From positions 1 through 42,947 of the forward strand of contig NZ_QFDQ01000087.1 in the NCBI RefSeq assembly GCF_003270085.1: 42,947 bases of DNA, in the 5' to 3' direction. Both the position numbers and the translations under genes were made by a program. The number at the start of each line of letters is the position of its first letter. Within the stretch, counting starts at the first letter, position 1. The notes beneath the pieces were generated by a model that was not told the origin of the DNA, made no database searches, and saw only the letters and a program-made list of their open reading frames with translations. This stretch comes from Streptomyces triticisoli (lineage in GTDB: Bacteria > Actinomycetota > Actinomycetes > Streptomycetales > Streptomycetaceae). This document shows positions 1 through 8,458 of the stretch, in pieces.

Positions 1-216
1 GGCCGGCTCCGGGCGCTCGGCCGCCGGCGCGGGGCGCAGTCCCGCCCGTCGCCGTACGGTCTGCACGGCCGCCGCGTCCAGCAGCGCCACGGGGGCCGTC
101 CGGCCGGGCGCGCCGCCCGGAGGCGTACGCCGGTCCGTGCCGAGCAGGGCGGTGGTGACCAACTCCTCCCAGGCGCCCGTGGCGGGCGCTTCCACCGGAG
201 CGGAGGTCCTGATCAT
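1..216 (-). CDS. DUF5691 family protein (N-terminal part, runs off the window)
   Basis: Only the first 72 codons are present; the gene continues beyond base 1. The ATG at 216 is chosen because a purine-rich GAAAGGAAG box lies just upstream on the minus strand. The visible N-terminus contains the stretch WEELVTTALLGTDRRTPPGG, which I recognise from DUF5691 proteins found beside SWIM zinc-finger proteins. No catalytic residue can be assigned from this fragment. It lies 255 bp downstream of the SWIM gene on the same strand, so the two probably share the divergent promoter near 1870. The 255-bp gap holds only a weak inverted repeat (308-340, 7-bp arms). Function is unknown; the family call rests on sequence recognition plus context. 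Confidence 0.75.
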   Translation of the reverse strand, partial: MIRTSAPVEAPATGAWEELVTTALLGTDRRTPPGGAPGRTAPVALLDAAAVQTVRRRAGLRPAPAAERPEPA

Positions 217-471
217 GAGCTTCCTTTCGGTGGTCGGGTGCCTGGAAGTGGTGGGAGGGTCACTGCCCACCGGGTTTCCCGTGGGGTGGAACAAATGCCT
301 GGTTCAGGAGAGAAAGGATGGGTTGGTGGGTTATTCTCTCGCTCTTCTGCGCCTTTCGGGTGAGGGTTCCCGCTGCGTCGGCGGGGCCCCGCCGTTTGCC
401 GGGACGTCACTCCTTTGCCGGACGCTTCGAGTTCGCCGTCGGGGCGAATGTTGCGGACGGTGTATGAAGGG

Positions 472-1848
472 TCAGCACAGCGTCACTATTTCTCCCTCGG
501 TCTTTCCCTCGTCCCGCGGCCAGGCGGCCAGAGGGGTGAAACCCCGGTGGCCGCACTCGCCGAAGACGGTGACGGGCGCGCCGCCCGACAGGGCGACCAG
601 CCGCCACAGGCCCGGACGCGTACGGGCCGCGGGGGCGAGGGGCAGCGCGGAGTCGCAGCCGGCGTCGGCCAGCTGCCAGGACTCACCGTCCGGGACCGGT
701 ACGACCTCCCCGAGTGTCACCGGGACCGACTCCAGCCACGGGTCGTCCCGCAGCGCCTCGCCGTAGCAGGCGGCCGCCTGCGCCGTGGTCACCCCGGGCG
801 GGCGTATGCGCGTGGGTGCCGGAGGAGTGAACCGCTCGCCCAGGGCCGCACGGAGCTGTCCCACGCCCGGATACGCGGACACCTCCGCGTCCAGGGCCAG
901 GCCCACCGGCAGCGCGAGCTCCGGTGCGCGGCCGGCGGCGCCGTAGGAGAGCAGCAGCGCCGTACGGCCGGAGCCGGCGCCGTACAGCCAGATCCTGCGG
1001 GTGGTCAGCTTCGCGTCCGCGGTGTCGTACTGGGCGAGGACGAGCCAGTGGTCCCGTACCGCCGGCCCGTCCGCGGAGGCGGGCAGGCCGACACGGGAAC
1101 GGACCGTCGCCGCCAGTCCCTCGGGCAGCCGCTCGCGGCCCAGCCAGCCCTGGTCCAGGAGGTGCAGCAGCGCGCACTCCTCCAGCAGCCGCACCGGCCA
1201 GCCCGGCCCCGACGAGGGTATGGCCGCCAGCTCCCGCACCCGCGCGGCCAGCCCGGGCGCCTGCGCGTCGACCATGCGGGCCGCCGTCTCCTCCCACAGC
1301 CCGTACCCCGCCTGTTCGGCCGTGGCCAGACCGCCGCGCAGCAGGTCGGCCAGGCGCTGCTCCAGCTCCGTCGCTCCCGTGGTGATCCGCTCGGCCCGTC
1401 GCTCCGCCCTGCGCCGTGCCGCCCGGGGGTCAGCGGAGCCGGAGGCGGATCCGGCCGTCCCGGCCGCCCGTTTCTCCGCCGTCCGCTTCTTTCTGCCCGC
1501 CGCCCACTGCTCGGCCCAGTCCGGCGCCCGCCCGGGCGGTACCGCACCGGCCGCACCGTCATCACTCGCCCACAGCAGCAGCAGACCGAGCGCGTGCTTG
1601 CACGGGAACTTGCGGCTCGGGCAGCTGCACTTGTACGCCGGCCCGGCCGCGTCCGCGATGTCGACGACCGTCCGATACGGCCTGCTGCCGCTGCCCTTGC
1701 ACAGTCCCCACACCGTCCCCTCGTCGGAACTCCCCGCCTCGGACCACGGCCCGGCCGCTGCGAGTTTGCTTCCCGCTTTGCGTGACGTGTCGTCAGGCGC
1801 CAGTGCCAGCACCTGGTCCGCGGTCCAGCGCACCCCCTGCTGAGTCAT
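472..1848 (-). CDS. SWIM zinc-finger protein
   Basis: 458 aa. A SWIM-type zinc motif CxCx(n)CxH is visible as CSCPSRKFPCKH, with Cys74, Cys76, Cys83 and His85. SWIM domains bind DNA or protein in other families; the role of this family is not known. A basic Arg/Ala-rich stretch follows (about residues 120-165), then a mostly helical C-terminal half with no recognised enzyme motif. I chose the ATG at 1848 over an in-frame ATG at 1878. A TACCTT -10 box ends 7 bases upstream of 1848, which would make the transcript leaderless from this codon, and the longer start would lie upstream of that -10. It is divergent from the MoxR gene and precedes the DUF5691 gene. E. coli YehQ is, to my knowledge, a SWIM protein in a comparable cluster. 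Confidence 0.88.
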   Translation of the reverse strand: MTQQGVRWTADQVLALAPDDTSRKAGSKLAAAGPWSEAGSSDEGTVWGLCKGSGSRPYRTVVDIADAAGPAYKCSCPSRKFPCKHALGLLLLWASDDGAAGAVPPGRAPDWAEQWAAGRKKRTAEKRAAGTAGSASGSADPRAARRRAERRAERITTGATELEQRLADLLRGGLATAEQAGYGLWEETAARMVDAQAPGLAARVRELAAIPSSGPGWPVRLLEECALLHLLDQGWLGRERLPEGLAATVRSRVGLPASADGPAVRDHWLVLAQYDTADAKLTTRRIWLYGAGSGRTALLLSYGAAGRAPELALPVGLALDAEVSAYPGVGQLRAALGERFTPPAPTRIRPPGVTTAQAAACYGEALRDDPWLESVPVTLGEVVPVPDGESWQLADAGCDSALPLAPAARTRPGLWRLVALSGGAPVTVFGECGHRGFTPLAAWPRDEGKTEGEIVTLC

Positions 1849-1855
1849 GCCATCG

Positions 1856-1878
1856 AAGGTAGGTCCTGCCACTGACAA
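1856..1878 (-). promoter_or_regulatory. RecA-NDp (PafBC-type) DNA-damage promoter for the SWIM/DUF5691 genes
   Basis: On the minus strand the sequence is TTGTCAGTG, eight bases, then TACCTT. This fits the known actinobacterial motif TTGTCRGTG-N8-TAnnnT, which drives RecA/LexA-independent DNA-damage genes and depends on PafBC in mycobacteria. The -10 box ends 7 bases before the ATG at 1848, so the mRNA is probably leaderless. Damage induction is inferred, not shown. Confidence 0.75.
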
Positions 1879-1915
1879 TCGACCTCGCGAGAGCGTTTGC
1901 CCAGGTCAGAACGTG

Positions 1916-1938
1916 TTGTCAGTGCCGTGGTGCACGGT
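1916..1938 (+). promoter_or_regulatory. RecA-NDp-like promoter for the MoxR/DUF5682/VWA genes
   Basis: TTGTCAGTG is followed after eight bases by CACGGT. The upstream element is a perfect match to the RecA-NDp motif; the -10 differs from TAnnnT at the first base. The implied leader is about 35-40 nt and includes the GGAGGGGG box before the MoxR start at 1982. It mirrors the minus-strand copy at 1856-1878, with the two TTGTCAGTG boxes facing outward. Confidence 0.6.
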
Positions 1939-1981
1939 GGGTGCCAGATCCGAACCGGCCGAGCTGGAGGGGGCCTCAGCC

Positions 1982-3133
1982 ATGTCTGTGTCCGTGGAAC
2001 CGACATCCGTCGAACCGAGCCGCAGCCACTCCGCGCCCGCGAACGCGAAAGAAGCGGAGGCGCTGCGCCCGCACGCCGAGAACGCCTTCGCCGCCGAACT
2101 GGCCGCGCTCGCCGCGCACGACGACCGCCCGCGCCCGCCCCGCTGGAAGCTGTCGCCGTGGGCCGTCGCGACCTACCTGCTCGGCGGCACGCTGCCGGAC
2201 GGCACGGTGATCACACCGAAGTACGTCGGACCGCGCCGCATCGTCGAGGTCGCGGTCACCACTCTCGCCACCGACCGCGCCCTGCTCCTGCTCGGCGTGC
2301 CCGGCACGGCGAAGACCTGGGTGTCCGAGCACCTGGCCGCCGCGGTCAGCGGCGACTCCACGCTGCTGGTGCAGGGTACGGCCGGCACACCGGAGGAGGC
2401 GATCCGTTACGGCTGGAACTACGCGCAGCTGCTGGCGTACGGCCCCAGCCGCGACGCCCTCGTACCCAGCCCGGTCATGCGGGCCATGACGCGGGGCATG
2501 ACCGCCCGTGTCGAGGAGCTGACCCGCATCCCGGCCGACGTGCAGGACACACTGATCACCATCCTGTCGGAGAAGACCCTGCCGATACCGGAGCTGGGCG
2601 AGGAGGTGCAGGCGGTCCGCGGCTTCAACCTGATCGCCACCGCCAACGACCGCGACCGCGGGGTCAACGACCTGTCCAGCGCCCTGCGCCGCCGCTTCAA
2701 CACGGTGGTGCTGCCGCTGCCCGAAAGCCCCGAGGCCGAGGTCGACATCGTCGCGCGCCGCGTCGACCAGCTCGGCCGCTCCCTGGATCTGCCGGCCGTA
2801 CCGGACGGCACCGACGAGATCCGCCGTGTCGTGACCGTCTTCCGCGAGCTGCGCGACGGGATCACCACCGACGGCCGTACGAAGCTGAAGTCGCCGAGCG
2901 GCACCCTGTCCACGGCCGAGGCGATCTCGGTGGTCACCGGCGGGCTGGCACTGGCCGCCCACTTCGGTGACGGCGTGCTGCGCGCCGGTGACGTGGCCGC
3001 CGGCATCCTCGGCGCCGTCGTCCGCGACCCGGCGGCCGACCGTGTCGTCTGGCAGGAGTACCTCGAGACCGTGGTCCGTGAGCGCGACGGCTGGAAGGAC
3101 TTCTACCGGGCCTGCCGGGAGGTGAGCGGGTGA
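1982..3133 (+). CDS. MoxR-type AAA+ ATPase
   Basis: 383 aa. The Walker A motif GVPGTAKT is at residues 105-112. The Walker B region is the degenerate VEELTRIPADVQDTL, with EE in place of the usual DE. Sensor 1 is LIATAND at about 216-222, followed by an Arg-rich SALRRRF arginine-finger segment. MoxR ATPases usually act with VWA-domain proteins as chaperones that load metal cofactors or remodel protein complexes; the VWA partner here is two genes downstream. The ATG at 1982 has the strong ribosome site GGAGGGGG; an upstream in-frame ATG at 1847 would lie within the divergent promoter. The closest E. coli counterpart is probably YehL. The substrate is unknown. Confidence 0.9.
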   Translation: MSVSVEPTSVEPSRSHSAPANAKEAEALRPHAENAFAAELAALAAHDDRPRPPRWKLSPWAVATYLLGGTLPDGTVITPKYVGPRRIVEVAVTTLATDRALLLLGVPGTAKTWVSEHLAAAVSGDSTLLVQGTAGTPEEAIRYGWNYAQLLAYGPSRDALVPSPVMRAMTRGMTARVEELTRIPADVQDTLITILSEKTLPIPELGEEVQAVRGFNLIATANDRDRGVNDLSSALRRRFNTVVLPLPESPEAEVDIVARRVDQLGRSLDLPAVPDGTDEIRRVVTVFRELRDGITTDGRTKLKSPSGTLSTAEAISVVTGGLALAAHFGDGVLRAGDVAAGILGAVVRDPAADRVVWQEYLETVVRERDGWKDFYRACREVSG

Positions 3134-3232
3134 GCGGCACCGGACGGCCGAACGGCATGGGACGGCTGCCGGCCGGCACGGCGGGAGCCCGCGCCGACGA
3201 CGGGCCCAGCCGGACGGGCGGGCGAGGACGAC

Positions 3233-5671
3233 GTGGGGGACGAGGTGGACGGTGTGACAGGAGTTGAGCCGGCCGGGGGCCGGTGGCCCGGCGCGGGGCC
3301 GCTGCTGCTCGGAGTCCGGCACCACGGACCCGGGTCCGCACGCGCGGTGCGGGCCGCACTGCAGGCGGCACAGCCACGTGCGGTGCTGATCGAGGGGCCG
3401 CCGGAGGCCGACGCGCTGATCCCGCTCGCCGCCGACGAGGACATGCGGCCGCCCGTCGCACTCCTCGCCCACGCCGTGGACGAGCCCGGCCACTCGGCGT
3501 TCTGGCCGCTGGCCGAGTTCTCGCCCGAGTGGGTCGCCATCCGCTGGGCCCTGGAGCGCGACGTCCCGGCCCGCTTCATCGACCTGCCGGCCACGCACAC
3601 GCTCGCGTGGGACAAGGAGCGGCCGGACGGGGACGGCTGCGCGGGGGAGGGGACCGCGCAGCGCCCGTCCGAGGGCCGCCCGCCCGAGGCCGATGTGCGC
3701 GTCGATCCGCTCGCAGCGCTCGCCGGAGCCGCAGGGTACGACGATCCCGAGCGCTGGTGGGAGGACGTCGTCGAGCACCGGGGCGCCGGGGAGGGGGACG
3801 TGTTCGCCCCGTTCCTGGCGCTGGAGGAGGCCATGGGCGCGCTGCGGGAGGCGTACGGCAGCGGCGGGGGCCACGACCGGGATCTCGTGCGCGAGGCGTA
3901 CATGCGGCTCCAGGTGCGCTCCGCCCGGCGCGAGTTCGGGGACGCCGTCGCGGTGGTGTGCGGGGCCTGGCACGTGCCCGCGCTGCGGCGGAAGGAAGCC
4001 GTGACCGCCGACCGGGCCCTGATGAAGGGGCTGCCCAAGGTCAAGGCGGACATGACGTGGGTGCCGTGGACGCACCGCCGGCTCTCCCGGGCGAGCGGCT
4101 ACGGCGCGGGCATCGAGTCGCCGGGCTGGTACGCCCACCTGTTCGGCGTGCCGGACCGGCCCGTGGAGCGGTGGCTGACCCGGGTGGCGGGGCTGCTGCG
4201 GGAGGAGGACCGGATCGTGTCCTCCGCGCACGTCATCGAGGCGGTGCGGCTGGCGGGGACGCTCGCCGCGATGCGCGGCCGCCCGCTGCCGGGCCTGAGC
4301 GAGACGACGGACGCGGTGCGCGCGGTGATGTGCGACGGCTCCGACGTGCCGCTGGAGCTGGTGCGCGACCGGCTGGTGGTCGGGGACGTCCTGGGAGAGG
4401 TGCCGCGGACGGCGCCCGCGGTGCCGCTGCAGCGGGACCTCACCCGCATCCAGCGGCGGCTGCGGCTCAAGCCGGAGGCGCCGGAGCGGGAACTGGAGCT
4501 CGACCTGCGCGAGGAGACCGACGCCGGGCGCAGCAGGCTGCTGCACCGGCTGCGGCTGCTGGGCATCGGCTGGGGGGAGCCGGCCGCCTCGCGGGGCAGC
4601 ACGGGCACGTTCCGGGAGACCTGGCGGCTGCGCTGGGAGCCGGACCTGTCGGTGCGGGTCGCCGAGGCCGGGGTGTGGGGGACGACCGTGCTCGCCGCCG
4701 CGACCGCCAAGGTGGAGGCCGACGCCGTCGCCGCGCAGGCTCTCGCCGAGGTCACCGAGCTCGCCGAGCGCTGTCTGCTCTCCGGACTCCCCGACGCGCT
4801 GCCCGTGGTGATGCGGGTGCTCGCCGACCGGGCGGCGCTCGACGCGGACGTCGGGCACCTCGCCCAGGCACTGCCGGCCCTGGTGCGCTCCCTGCGCTAC
4901 GGCGACGTGCGGGGCACGGACACCGGGGCCCTGGCCGGAGTGGCCGCGGGCCTGGCCGAGCGGATCTTCGTCGGCCTGCCCCCGGCCTGCGCCGCACTGG
5001 ACGCGGACGCGGCCGAGGAGATGCGGCGCCACGTGGACGCGGTGCACGGGGCCGTCGCCCTGCTCGGCGACACCCCCGCGGCCGTCCACGACGGCCTGCG
5101 CACCCGCTGGCACGGTGTGCTCCGGGTGCTGTCCGGGCGGGACACGGTGCCCGGGGTGCTGCGGGGGCGTGCCGCGCGGCTCCTGCTCGACGACGGGGAG
5201 GTCGAGCAGGAGCAGGCGGCGAGACTCATGGGGCTCGCGCTCTCGCCGGGTACGCCGCCGGCCGACGCGGCCGCGTGGATCGAGGGCTTCGTCGGCGGCG
5301 GGGGCGGGATGCTGCTCGTGCACGACGAGCGGCTGCTGGGCCTGGTCGACACCTGGCTGACCGGCGTGCCGGGGGAGGCGTTCACCGACGTACTGCCGCT
5401 GCTGCGGCGCACCTTCTCGGCCTACGAGCCCGGGGTGCGCAGGACACTCGGCGAGCTGGTCCGGCGTGGTCCGGGGCGGGGCGGTGGCGGGGCCGGGAGG
5501 ACGGGGGCCGGTATGCCCGGTTTCGCCGCGGACCTCGACCAGGAGCGGGCGGACGCCGTGCTGCCGGTGGTACGGCTGTTGCTGGGGCCGGCCGGCCCCG
5601 GACCGAGCCCCGCCCCGGGCCCCGGTCCCGGGAAGCAGGGGGGCGACGAGCTGGTGGGGGTGGCGGGATGA
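3233..5671 (+). CDS. DUF5682 family protein
   Basis: 812 aa, lying between the MoxR and VWA genes; the E. coli YehM protein is the counterpart I know of. Three N-terminal motifs stand out: GVRHHGPGS (His30, His31), VLIEGPPE (Glu54) and CGAWHVPAL (His247). Their spacing and chemistry recall TraB/ChaN/EreA-like putative metal-dependent hydrolases; that link is inference. The rest is Leu/Ala/Arg-rich and helical, with no transmembrane segment and a Gly/Pro-rich C-terminal tail. The start is uncertain: GTG at 3233, 3245 and 3254 are all in frame, and purine-rich boxes precede 3233 (GAGGA) and 3254 (GGGGGACGAGG). The 99-bp gap after the MoxR stop has no other signal. The stop overlaps the next ATG, so DUF5682 and VWA proteins are translationally coupled. 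Confidence 0.85.
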   Translation: MGDEVDGVTGVEPAGGRWPGAGPLLLGVRHHGPGSARAVRAALQAAQPRAVLIEGPPEADALIPLAADEDMRPPVALLAHAVDEPGHSAFWPLAEFSPEWVAIRWALERDVPARFIDLPATHTLAWDKERPDGDGCAGEGTAQRPSEGRPPEADVRVDPLAALAGAAGYDDPERWWEDVVEHRGAGEGDVFAPFLALEEAMGALREAYGSGGGHDRDLVREAYMRLQVRSARREFGDAVAVVCGAWHVPALRRKEAVTADRALMKGLPKVKADMTWVPWTHRRLSRASGYGAGIESPGWYAHLFGVPDRPVERWLTRVAGLLREEDRIVSSAHVIEAVRLAGTLAAMRGRPLPGLSETTDAVRAVMCDGSDVPLELVRDRLVVGDVLGEVPRTAPAVPLQRDLTRIQRRLRLKPEAPERELELDLREETDAGRSRLLHRLRLLGIGWGEPAASRGSTGTFRETWRLRWEPDLSVRVAEAGVWGTTVLAAATAKVEADAVAAQALAEVTELAERCLLSGLPDALPVVMRVLADRAALDADVGHLAQALPALVRSLRYGDVRGTDTGALAGVAAGLAERIFVGLPPACAALDADAAEEMRRHVDAVHGAVALLGDTPAAVHDGLRTRWHGVLRVLSGRDTVPGVLRGRAARLLLDDGEVEQEQAARLMGLALSPGTPPADAAAWIEGFVGGGGGMLLVHDERLLGLVDTWLTGVPGEAFTDVLPLLRRTFSAYEPGVRRTLGELVRRGPGRGGGGAGRTGAGMPGFAADLDQERADAVLPVVRLLLGPAGPGPSPAPGPGPGKQGGDELVGVAG

Positions 5672-6843
5672 GCGCGGGCGAGAGGTACGACGTGACGGAC
5701 CCGGCGCAGGAGCGGCTGCGGCGCTGGCGACTGGTGCTGGGCGGCGATGCGGCCGACGGCACCGGATGCGCGCTGTCGGGCCGGGACGCGGCGATGGACG
5801 GGGCGCTCGCCGCGCTCTACGGCAAGGGGGACAGGCCGCGGACGGGACGGGACCGTTCGGCCGGGCTGGGGGCCTCGGCGCCCTCGGTGGCGCGCTGGCT
5901 CGGGGACATACGGACCTACTTCCCCTCGTCCGTCGTCCAGGTCATGCAGCGGGACGCCATCGACCGGCTCGGGCTGGCCACACTCCTGCTGGAGCCGGAG
6001 ATGCTGGAAGCGGTGGAGGCGGACGTCCACCTCGTCGGCACCCTGCTCTCGCTCAACAAGGCGATGCCGGAGACGACGAAGGAGACGGCACGGGCCGTCG
6101 TGCGCAAGGTCGTCGAGGACCTGGAGAAGCGGCTGGCCACCCGCACCCGGGCCACCCTCACCGGCGCCCTCGACCGCAGCGCGCGCGTCAGCCGGCCGCG
6201 CCACCACGACATCGACTGGAACCGCACCATCGCGGCCAACCTCAAGCACTACCTGCCGGAGTACCGGACGGTCGTGCCCGAGCGGCTGATCGGCTACGGC
6301 CGGGCGTCGCAGTCCGTGAAGAAGGAGGTCATCCTCTGCGTCGACCAGTCCGGGTCGATGGCGGCGTCCGTGGTGTACGCCTCCGTGTTCGGGGCGGTGC
6401 TGGCGTCCATGCGGTCCATCAGCACCCGGCTGGTCGTCTTCGACACGGCGGTCGTCGACCTCACCGACCAGCTCGACGACCCGGTCGACGTGCTCTTCGG
6501 CACCCGGCTCGGCGGCGGCACGGACATCAACCGGGCGCTGGCGTACTGCCAGTCGAGGATCACCCGGCCCGCGGAGACGGTGGTCGTGCTGATCAGCGAC
6601 CTGTACGAGGGAGGCATACGGAACGAGATGCTCAGGCGGGTCGCCGCGATGAAGGCGTCCGGAGCGCAGTTCGTGACACTGCTCGCGCTCTCCGACGAGG
6701 GGGCGCCCGCGTACGACCGTGAGCACGCGGCCGCGCTCGCCGCGCTCGGGGCACCGGCGTTCGCCTGCACACCCGACCTGTTCCCGGAGGTGATGGCGGC
6801 GGCGATCGAGAAACGGCCGCTTCCGGTGCCGGACACCGTGTGA
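5668..6843 (+). CDS. VWA-domain protein
   Basis: 391 aa. The C-terminal von Willebrand factor A domain has an intact metal-ion-dependent adhesion site: DQSGS (Asp226, Ser228, Ser230), Thr285 in GGGTDIN and Asp311 in ISDLYEGG. The N-terminal 200 residues are helical and lack a known motif. There is no signal peptide or membrane segment, so it should act in the cytoplasm with the MoxR ATPase. The ATG overlaps the upstream TGA (ATGA), indicating coupling. The E. coli counterpart is probably YehP. No clear terminator follows. The biochemical target is unknown. Confidence 0.9.
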   Translation: MSAGERYDVTDPAQERLRRWRLVLGGDAADGTGCALSGRDAAMDGALAALYGKGDRPRTGRDRSAGLGASAPSVARWLGDIRTYFPSSVVQVMQRDAIDRLGLATLLLEPEMLEAVEADVHLVGTLLSLNKAMPETTKETARAVVRKVVEDLEKRLATRTRATLTGALDRSARVSRPRHHDIDWNRTIAANLKHYLPEYRTVVPERLIGYGRASQSVKKEVILCVDQSGSMAASVVYASVFGAVLASMRSISTRLVVFDTAVVDLTDQLDDPVDVLFGTRLGGGTDINRALAYCQSRITRPAETVVVLISDLYEGGIRNEMLRRVAAMKASGAQFVTLLALSDEGAPAYDREHAAALAALGAPAFACTPDLFPEVMAAAIEKRPLPVPDTV

Positions 6844-7255
6844 CGCGTAAAAACGGACATGCCTACCCATCGGTAACAGGAGGCTTGCGCAACCCCGGGA
6901 ACCCCGTGCGAGGATCGCCGCCTCACCACTGGTGCCGCCGCACGGCATGCGCCGCACCCGCGTCGGCGCCGCGGCGGACGGGTCGGCTCCCGTTGGGGCG
7001 GGGGCATCCGCCCCGGGTCCCCCGCGTGGCACGCCGTGCCAGGGAGTGCGGCATCATGTGACAGGTATCACCGCTCATGTGTGACCCCGGATTTAGGGGG
7101 TTCCGGCAAGCGGGGATAACCTGCGAGATGGACATGCCGCGCGCTCGGACACCGTGTGCGCCTTCCCTGTGACCCAGAGCAGACGTCACGTTGCCCTTCG
7201 CGGCACGCCCACGCATTCAACGAACCGCGAGATCACTGGATAGGGACGGAAGCGC
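6844..7255 (+). other. sucCD upstream region (412 bp)
   Basis: No gene is seen here. It contains a CRP-like palindrome at 7057-7072 (listed separately), a small perfect inverted repeat GGCAC/GTGCC at 7028-7040, and a possible -10 box TAACCT at 7117-7122 with no convincing -35. Transcription of sucC most likely starts within the last 150 bases. Confidence 0.5.
7057..7072. promoter_or_regulatory. CRP-like palindrome upstream of sucC
   Basis: The sequence is TGTGA-CAGGTA-TCACC, matching the CRP-family pattern TGTGA-N6-TCACA except for the last base; its core is GTG-N8-CAC. It lies about 185 bases before the sucC start and 45 bases before a possible -10 (7117-7122), a position suited to activation. 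Streptomyces encode a Crp homologue. Binding is inferred from the pattern only. Confidence 0.45.
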
Positions 7256-8437
7256 GTGGACCTGTTCGAGTACCAGGCGAGGGACCTCTTCGCCAAGCAC
7301 GGTGTACCGGTGCTGGCCGGTGAAGTCATCGACACGCCTGAGGCGGCGCGCGAGATCACCGAGCGGCTGGGCGGCAAGTCGGTCGTCAAGGCCCAGGTGA
7401 AGGTCGGTGGTCGTGGCAAGGCCGGTGGCGTCAAGCTCGCCGCCACCCCGGACGAGGCCGTCGCCCGTGCGACGGACATCCTCGGCATGGACATCAAGGG
7501 CCACACGGTCCACAAGGTCATGCTCGCCGAGACCGCTCCGGAGATCGTCGAGGAGTACTACGTCTCCTTCCTCCTCGACCGTGCCAACCGCACCTTCCTC
7601 TCCATCGCCTCCGTCGAGGGCGGCATGGACATCGAGGAGGTCGCGGCCACCCGCCCCGAGGCCGTCGCCCAGATCGCGGTCGACGCCATCGACGGCGTGG
7701 ACCGGGCCAAGGCCCAGGAGATCGTCGCCGCGGCGAAGTTCCCGGCCGAGGTCGCCGACAAGGTCGCCGACGTCCTGGTGAAGCTGTGGGAGGTGTTCAT
7801 CAAGGAGGACGCCCTCCTGGTCGAGGTGAACCCGCTCGCCAAGGTCGCCTCCGGTGACGTGATCGCCCTCGACGGCAAGGTGTCCCTGGACGACAACGCC
7901 GAGTTCCGTCACCCCGAGTTCGAGGAGTTCCACGACAAGGCCGCCGCCAACCCGCTCGAGGCGGCCGCCAAGGAGAAGAACCTCAACTACGTCAAGCTCG
8001 ACGGCGAGGTCGGCATCATCGGCAACGGCGCCGGCCTGGTCATGTCGACCCTGGACGTCGTCGCCTACGCGGGTGAGGCCCACCAGGGCGTCAAGCCGGC
8101 CAACTTCCTCGACATCGGCGGCGGCGCCTCCGCCGAGGTCATGGCCAACGGCCTCGAGATCATCCTCGGCGACCCGGACGTCAAGTCCGTCTTCGTCAAC
8201 GTCTTCGGCGGCATCACCGCCTGCGACGCCGTCGCCAACGGCATCGTGCAGGCCCTGGAGCTCCTCGAGTCCAAGGGCGAAGAGGTCACCAAGCCGCTCG
8301 TCGTGCGCCTCGACGGCAACAACGCCGAGCTGGGCCGCAAGATCCTCGACGACCGCAAGCACCCGCTCGTCCAGCGGGTGGACACGATGGACGGCGCGGC
8401 CGACAAGGCCGCCGAGCTGGCTGCTGCCGCGAAGTAA
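7256..8437 (+). CDS. sucC: succinyl-CoA ligase [ADP-forming], beta subunit
   Basis: 393 aa, full length for SucC. It forms the cytoplasmic SucCD complex that interconverts succinyl-CoA, ADP and phosphate with succinate, ATP and CoA in the TCA cycle. The N-terminal ATP-grasp fold begins [12 protein letters not shown], with the nucleotide-binding [14 protein letters not shown] stretch near residue 45. The C-terminal half carries the CoA-ligase-like [12 protein letters not shown] and [11 protein letters not shown] segments that contact the alpha subunit. The start is GTG at 7256 after GGGACGGAAG. sucD follows 21 bases later, so the two form an operon. A CRP-like palindrome lies upstream. Confidence 0.98.
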   Translation: MDLFEYQARDLFAKHGVPVLAGEVIDTPEAAREITERLGGKSVVKAQVKVGGRGKAGGVKLAATPDEAVARATDILGMDIKGHTVHKVMLAETAPEIVEEYYVSFLLDRANRTFLSIASVEGGMDIEEVAATRPEAVAQIAVDAIDGVDRAKAQEIVAAAKFPAEVADKVADVLVKLWEVFIKEDALLVEVNPLAKVASGDVIALDGKVSLDDNAEFRHPEFEEFHDKAAANPLEAAAKEKNLNYVKLDGEVGIIGNGAGLVMSTLDVVAYAGEAHQGVKPANFLDIGGGASAEVMANGLEIILGDPDVKSVFVNVFGGITACDAVANGIVQALELLESKGEEVTKPLVVRLDGNNAELGRKILDDRKHPLVQRVDTMDGAADKAAELAAAAK

Positions 8438-8458
8438 GGGACGAGGTCACAGAACACC

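Noticed and set aside
137..766. A 209-codon plus-strand frame across the DUF5691-SWIM gap
   Set aside because: It runs antisense into the SWIM gene, has no ribosome site or family resemblance, and shows uneven codon use.
1976..5323. A 1115-codon open frame on the minus strand opposite the MoxR and DUF5682 genes
   Set aside because: It is antisense to two genes with clear families and coupled starts. Long antisense frames are expected where third positions are nearly all G/C. Its product is Arg/Gly/His-rich without any motif.
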